Below are positions 62,555 to 64,000 of a stretch of 64,000 nt of DNA, piece by piece (the first letter of the stretch is position 1; the number at the start of each line of letters is the position of its first letter). A program made the translations under genes and the position numbers. The notes under the pieces are model-generated. The model did no database searches and had not been told where the DNA came from. It saw nothing but the letters and a program-made list of their open reading frames with translations. This stretch comes from Synchiropus splendidus. Its lineage: Eukaryota; Chordata; Actinopteri; Syngnathiformes; Callionymidae. Where the stretch lies: the NCBI RefSeq assembly GCF_027744825.2, contig NC_071336.1, forward strand, positions 16,400,501 through 16,464,500. The letters run 5' to 3'.

Positions 62555-63465
62555 CAGAGGTGGGCAATTAAATTTGAATTGAATTTTTAAGGGGGTCAGG
62601 TTGTATATTGTGACCATTCAGAGGGTCCTTCAATGTCAAAGAGGGTAAGAGAAAATTGAAAATAAAAATCAAGTGATGACATCATGTGTGGTTATGAAAT
62701 GACACTTTAAAAAAGCACAGAAATGTTGGTTTGTTGTTTCATTTAATTTAAACCACACTCCATTTAAAGATTCTTGATTTTAATATGTACTTTCAATTCT
62801 GATGTAGGAACAAGAAATACTTCTGAAATAGTCAACAGAAAAGACAACAATTTAGAAAAAACAAGAATGTTATGTTTCAGTTGCATCATAGTGAACAAAA
62901 AACAATGCACAGGACAAACATGTCAGAGACGATGTCAGTTTTATATTCCAGGAGGGCCACATAATGGTCACGAGCTTTGGGTCATGACCGAAAGGATGAG
63001 ATCGTGGATACAAGCGGCTGAGATGAGTTTCCTCTGCAGGGTGGCTGGGTGCACCCTTAGAGATAGGGTGAGGAGTTCAGTCATCCGGGAGGAGCTCGGG
63101 GTGGAGCTGCTGCTCCTCCACATCGAGAGGAACCAGTTGAGGTGGCTCGGGCATCTGATCCGGATGCCCCCTGGACGCCTCTCTGGGGAGGTGTTCCGGG
63201 CATGTCCTACCAGGAGGAGACCCCGGGGAAGACCCAGGACTCGCTGGAGAGATTATGTCTCCGGTCTGGCCTGGGAACGCCTCGGGATCCCCCGGGAGGA
63301 GCTGGAGGAGGTTTGTGCGGACCGGGGAGTTTGGGCTTCCCTGCTCCGAATGCTGCCTCCGCGACCCAACCCCGGATAAGCGGTAGAAGAAGAAGGTGAA
63401 GGCCACATAAATACAGTCAAAGGGCCACATTTGGCCATTGGGCCGCACCAGGTCGGCTTTAGACA
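62555..63465 (+). mobile_element. hAT-like non-autonomous element split by a LINE insertion
   Basis: The left end CAGAGGTGGGCAATTAAATT then TCAGAGGGTCCTTCAATGTC, and the right part CAAAGGGCCACATTTGGCC then ATTGGGCCGCACC, follow the terminal pattern of widespread vertebrate hAT-like elements (cagaggtgggcaa ... gggccacat ... gggccgcac). The two halves are separated by the LINE at 62965-63400. Exact outer borders and target duplication were not found. Confidence 0.5.
62965..63400 (+). mobile_element. 5'-truncated LINE ORF2 C-terminal fragment with TSD
   Basis: A 436-bp insertion flanked by a perfect 10-bp target duplication GGCCACATAA at 62955-62964 and 63401-63410. It is open for the whole C-terminal module of a fish non-LTR reverse transcriptase gene: TERMRSWIQAAEMSFLCRVA, VRSSVIREELGVELLLLHIE, RNQLRWLGHLIRMP, RRRPRGRPRTRWRDYVSGL, AWERLGIPREELEEV and a final LLRMLPPRPNPG then stop. 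It ends GGATAAGCGGTAGAAGAAGA, a GAAGAA-type microsatellite tail. The 201-codon frame beginning at 62774 starts outside the insertion, so its N-terminal part is host sequence. Being 5'-truncated it cannot move by itself. The family is jockey/L2-like by memory. Confidence 0.9.
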
Positions 63466-63920
63466 GTGTGCTACACGTCAGATTTTGGATTTTGCATTTA
63501 TTTGGTTTTGAATTTATTTTTTCACCACCTTTTAAACCATGTCTCAAACTTTGATAGTCTACGAGTGACAATAAAGTTTTGGATTAGCTCTGTTAGCTCT
63601 GTGGTGCAGGGTCCGACAAGAATCACCGTCATCCTGTTGTGAAGGTGCGTGGCCAAGTAAGAGGCACATCAGGTTTAAAAACAACTCAAAGTTCCACATT
63701 TGACCGACTTCTTCGCTGTGAATATGAAGGAGGAGGAGTTGCTGCGACAGATGGACGACTCAACGCATCAGCATTGATCTCTACTGTTTAGAAAGAATGT
63801 GACCGAATCCATGTGATCTCCTCACAGTGGTAGATCTTCAACAGGTTCTAACTGTTCATGATGTCATGTCATCATATCACCCACCTCTATCTCTGGACGA
63901 CTGAGGTGAAATTCAATCAT
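63466..63920. other. Intronic DNA between two hAT-like repeats
   Basis: No exon, RNA gene or clear repeat. Short AT-rich sequence, then a GAAGGAGGAGGAGTTGC run near 63727. Confidence 0.4.
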
Positions 63921-63990
63921 TTCCCACGGCACATCTGACAGTCTGGACGGACACTAGTGTGTCGCGGCACTCTGGTTGAAAAACACTGTG
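63921..63990 (-). mobile_element. Terminus of a hAT-like element at the right window edge
   Basis: CCACGGCACATCTGACAG then GACACTAGTGTGTCGCGGCA and CTCTGGTTGAAAAACACTG is the reverse complement of the familiar vertebrate hAT-like start 'cagtgtttttcaaccag' followed by 'tgccgcggcacac'. Only this end is visible, and the element's body upstream is not recognisable. Confidence 0.55.
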
Positions 63991-64000
63991 CTACACACTG

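Noticed and set aside
1..64000. CRISPR arrays, operons, phage or defence-type gene clusters
   Set aside because: The intron-exon structure and vertebrate repeats show eukaryotic DNA; no regularly spaced repeats or contiguous gene sets exist.

Overview
The window looks like teleost fish genomic DNA that lies almost entirely inside one large, intron-rich gene on the + strand. Three points support this. Coding sequence occurs only as short exons with consensus GT-AG borders. The exon-coded protein is a vertebrate-type ADAM metalloprotease. The dispersed repeats are kinds typical of fish: RTE-like and other LINE 3' ends, hAT-like and mariner-like non-autonomous elements, and CA/AT microsatellites. 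The species cannot be named from this sequence.

Gene content. Three consecutive coding exons were found by reading for splice borders, because they are too short to stand out as ORFs: 24792-24868 (77 nt), 45704-45785 (82 nt) and 55773-55849 (77 nt). Their phases join exactly (0/2, 2/0, 0/2) into 78 codons plus two bases. The product is the middle of a reprolysin (M12B) propeptide of the meltrin type (ADAM12 / ADAM13-33 / ADAM19 group), including the conserved VERN segment, an N-glycosylation sequon (NYT) and the HCFYHGHVRG...STC motif. The introns between them are 20,835 bp and 9,987 bp. The signal-peptide exon(s) should lie upstream of 24792 and the rest of the prodomain, the catalytic domain and later exons downstream of 55849. 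I could not identify any of these in the window, so they are probably outside it.

Layout. 1-24791 is upstream intron (or intron plus flank) and holds an RTE-like LINE remnant with a nested foldback element (about 165-780), a mariner-like element (5001-5350) with a second copy at 19855-20197, an inverted pair of one hAT-like element (7254-8074), two copies of an unnamed dispersed repeat (9066 and 23851), and a hAT-like fragment (18056). The 20.8-kb intron has a hairpin-bearing repeat fragment (28200), a 147-bp near-identical direct repeat (31030 and 34479), an 89-bp AT microsatellite (39851), a GC-richer segment (40330-40740) and a common fish repeat (42510). The 10-kb intron has an internally deleted LINE (50119-50600) and a CA-repeat-associated fish element (53866). 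The last 8.1 kb has a head-to-head telomere-repeat palindrome (58615-58657), a hAT-like element split by a LINE insertion with a visible 10-bp target duplication (62555-63465), and a second hAT terminus at the right edge.

I found no operon, CRISPR array, recognisable RNA gene, second protein-coding gene or new multi-gene system. Nearly all longer ORFs are chance reading frames in intronic DNA or run through repeats. The most useful observations concern repeat structure and the exon map of the ADAM gene.
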